Shown in pieces: positions 63,926 through 64,000 of a stretch of 64,000 nucleotides of DNA (its first letter is position 1; the number at the start of each line of letters is the position of its first letter). The position numbers were made by a program, and so were the translations under genes. The stretch spans positions 14,489,017 through 14,553,016 of the forward strand of contig NC_084587.1 in assembly GCF_033807715.1 (NCBI RefSeq), read 5' to 3'. The notes under the pieces were generated by a model that saw nothing but the letters and a program-made list of their open reading frames with translations, searched no databases and was not told the DNA's origin. The stretch is from Cololabis saira (Eukaryota > Chordata > Actinopteri > Beloniformes > Belonidae).

Positions 63926-64000
63926 AAGGTAAATACAACAAGATCGTTGCTTGTTGTTTGTGTGTAAATGAAAAGATTGCCTGGGATTACATAAATACTG

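Overview
The window reads as teleost fish nuclear DNA. It has vertebrate GT-AG introns and a very high load of fish-type transposable elements: L2/Rex1-like, RTE and L1 LINEs, many hAT, PIF-Harbinger and TTAA-type DNA elements, fold-back MITEs, a solo LTR and long microsatellites. It has no operons and no dense coding.

One intact protein gene organises it. This is the minus-strand class A receptor GPR83, in four coding exons at 62017-61532, 60546-60421, 22657-22524 and 16423-15706. The joined CDS is 1464 nt (487 residues plus stop), with canonical splice sites and consistent phases. Intron 2 is about 37.8 kb and intron 3 about 6.1 kb; both are filled with repeats.

Layout. 1-3.0 kb holds LINE tails, and 3-11.3 kb is mostly unannotatable intergenic DNA. 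11.3-14.2 kb is a TTAA-flanked transposon carrying a complete hAT element, which in turn carries fold-back elements. 15.7-22.7 kb holds GPR83 exons 4 and 3; between them, an L1 retrotransposon with a long open RT frame sits inside a second DNA element. Intron 2 (22.7-60.4 kb) holds hAT copies, a dead intronless copy of the sterol desaturase SC5D (27.5-29.0 kb, split by a hAT insertion), Harbinger-like MITEs, tail-to-tail LINE fragments, a solo LTR, a LINE broken three times with up to four levels of nesting (42.7-48.4 kb), and a 390-bp near-perfect palindrome inside another LINE. 60.4-62.0 kb holds exons 2 and 1. At 61.9-63.9 kb the 5' half of exon 1, its upstream region and an adjacent MITE are tandemly duplicated, giving a second GPR83 start codon and signal peptide with no body.

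I found no convincing new multi-gene system. The most useful observations are the duplicated GPR83 first exon and promoter-proximal DNA, the UG-repeat that replaces the polypyrimidine tract of exon 2, the SC5D retropseudogene, and the many insertions with readable target duplications, which give a relative chronology. Family names for repeats come from termini, target duplications and remembered protein motifs; no database search was possible.
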